A DNA stretch of 64,000 nt from an uncultured Christensenella sp. (lineage in GTDB: Bacteria > Bacillota > Clostridia > Christensenellales > Borkfalkiaceae). The stretch is taken from assembly GCA_910585705.1 (NCBI GenBank), contig CAJUER010000002.1, positions 124,001 to 188,000 on the forward strand. Direction: 5' to 3'. Every line of letters begins with the position of its first letter. Within the stretch, counting starts at the first letter, position 1. The notes beneath the pieces were generated by a model. That model saw only the letters and a list, made by a program, of their open reading frames with translations, searched no databases and was not told the origin of the DNA. Positions 63,371 to 64,000 of this stretch are shown piece by piece. The position numbers and the translations under genes are program-made.

Positions 63371-63555
63371 TTTGGAAATCGGTTTCTATAATTTTAATTC
63401 ATTATATCATTAAAACGCAAGTCTGTCAATATTTTACGAAAGAAAAACCCACAATTAATTTAAAATTTGTGTTGACATAACAAATTTTGTGTGGTATAAT
63501 CATTGGGCTAAGGCGAAAGAAATTTTTTTGCCAATGTTAGAAACCGATTTCCAAA
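63371..63555. promoter_or_regulatory. Divergent near-consensus promoters with inverted pair of identical operators
   Basis: Leftward promoter: TTGACA (63429-63424), 17 bp, TATAAT (63406-63401). Rightward promoter: TTGACA (63472-63477), 17 bp, TATAAT (63495-63500). Operator copies TTTGGAAATCGGTTTC (63371-63386) and its exact reverse complement (63540-63555) lie downstream of each start, at about +9 and +33. The core GAAAYCGRTTTC is LacI-like. Strong promoters blocked by downstream operators imply tight repression without substrate. Confidence 0.88.
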
Positions 63556-63631
63556 AAATGGTCGGCAAAGGGGATATCCCCTTTTGCAGTGTTATTCAAC
63601 ACTGCAAATAATATTAATGGAGGAAGTTGAA

Positions 63632-64000
63632 ATGAAAAAGAAAATTACGGCAATAGCACTTGCGGCGTCACTTTGCGCGGCTTCTATGGGGCTTGCGGCG
63701 TGCGGTCCGAAGAAGGGCGGCGACGAACTCTGGATAACCTATTTCAAAGGCGGATACGGCTCGGAATGGGTTGAAACGCTTGCGCGCAAATTCGAGCAGG
63801 AGCACGAGGGGGTTAAGGTTAGGACGGACGGCGATACCCAGCTTATCAACTCGGTTGCCAATATGATGCAGAACGGAACGGATTACGATTTGATTTTCTG
63901 CCACGACATTACTTGGGAAGACTTTGTCGCACCCGGCTGGATATATTGCCTTGACGACCTTTACAATACAAAAGTAGACGAAAACGGTACTACGTTCAAG
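63632..64000 (+). CDS. Sugar-binding lipoprotein, 5' part
   Basis: The first 123 codons are present and the gene runs off the window. The signal peptide ends at Cys24 (LAAC). ELWITYFKGGYGSEWVETLA is typical of family 1 solute-binding proteins. GGAGGAAG precedes the ATG at 63632. It probably starts a CUT1 importer operon for glucan oligosaccharides, divergent from the GH16 gene. Confidence 0.85.
   Translation, partial: MKKKITAIALAASLCAASMGLAACGPKKGGDELWITYFKGGYGSEWVETLARKFEQEHEGVKVRTDGDTQLINSVANMMQNGTDYDLIFCHDITWEDFVAPGWIYCLDDLYNTKVDENGTTFK

Overview
The window is chromosomal DNA from an anaerobic, spore-forming-lineage member of the Bacillota (Clostridia). The evidence is spoIIR, sleB-ypeB, yyaC, jag and soj/spo0J, Gram-positive lipoproteins, and an operon running tmk, holB, ricT, trmN6, rsmI. 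An uncultured gut lineage such as the Christensenellales is a reasonable guess, but it is inference only.

Layout. 1-18.6 kb: a fructan utilisation locus transcribed leftwards. In transcription order it holds an MsmK-type ABC ATPase, a membrane protein, fructokinase, a membrane-anchored GH32 fructanase, a LacI regulator, a CUT1 sugar-binding lipoprotein with two permeases, a second lipid-anchored GH32 enzyme and two lipoproteins built from repeated NGGFE modules. A perfect 20-bp palindrome sits at the head of the operon. 18.6-26 kb: a gene-poor stretch, an unknown gene, a four-tRNA cluster, spoIIR behind a sigma-F-like promoter, a frameshifted BspA-like surface protein preceded by a highly structured leader RNA, and sleB-ypeB behind a sigma-G-like promoter.

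26-37.7 kb: the replication origin region. Gene direction flips here. Leftward genes are ftsH, parA and parB, with three parS-like sites. Rightward genes are dnaN, rpmH, rnpA, yidD, yidC and jag. Two clusters of DnaA-box-like sequences flank yyaC, a SLOG gene and rsmG, and no dnaA gene is present. A 41-bp tandem repeat and a preQ1-I riboswitch precede queT.

37.8-55.3 kb: housekeeping genes. These are pckG with a histone-H1-like tail, an Lrp regulator with an aminotransferase, greA-lysS, an Orn/Lys/Arg decarboxylase, tmk-holB-ricT, a ferredoxin, trmN6-rsmI, an ABC exporter and mnmA.

55.3-60.7 kb: an accessory island beside tRNA-Arg. It holds a two-HTH repressor divergent from a SLOG protein plus a tiny membrane protein, with matched operators. 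It also holds a DUF5984 protein, a small redox operon and three decaying genes. 60.7-64 kb: a second carbohydrate locus, with a LacI regulator, a GH16 glucanase and a divergent sugar-binding lipoprotein. It has two near-consensus promoters and an inverted pair of identical operators.

The two sugar loci probably feed oligosaccharides through ABC importers that share the MsmK ATPase. This is inference from gene content.
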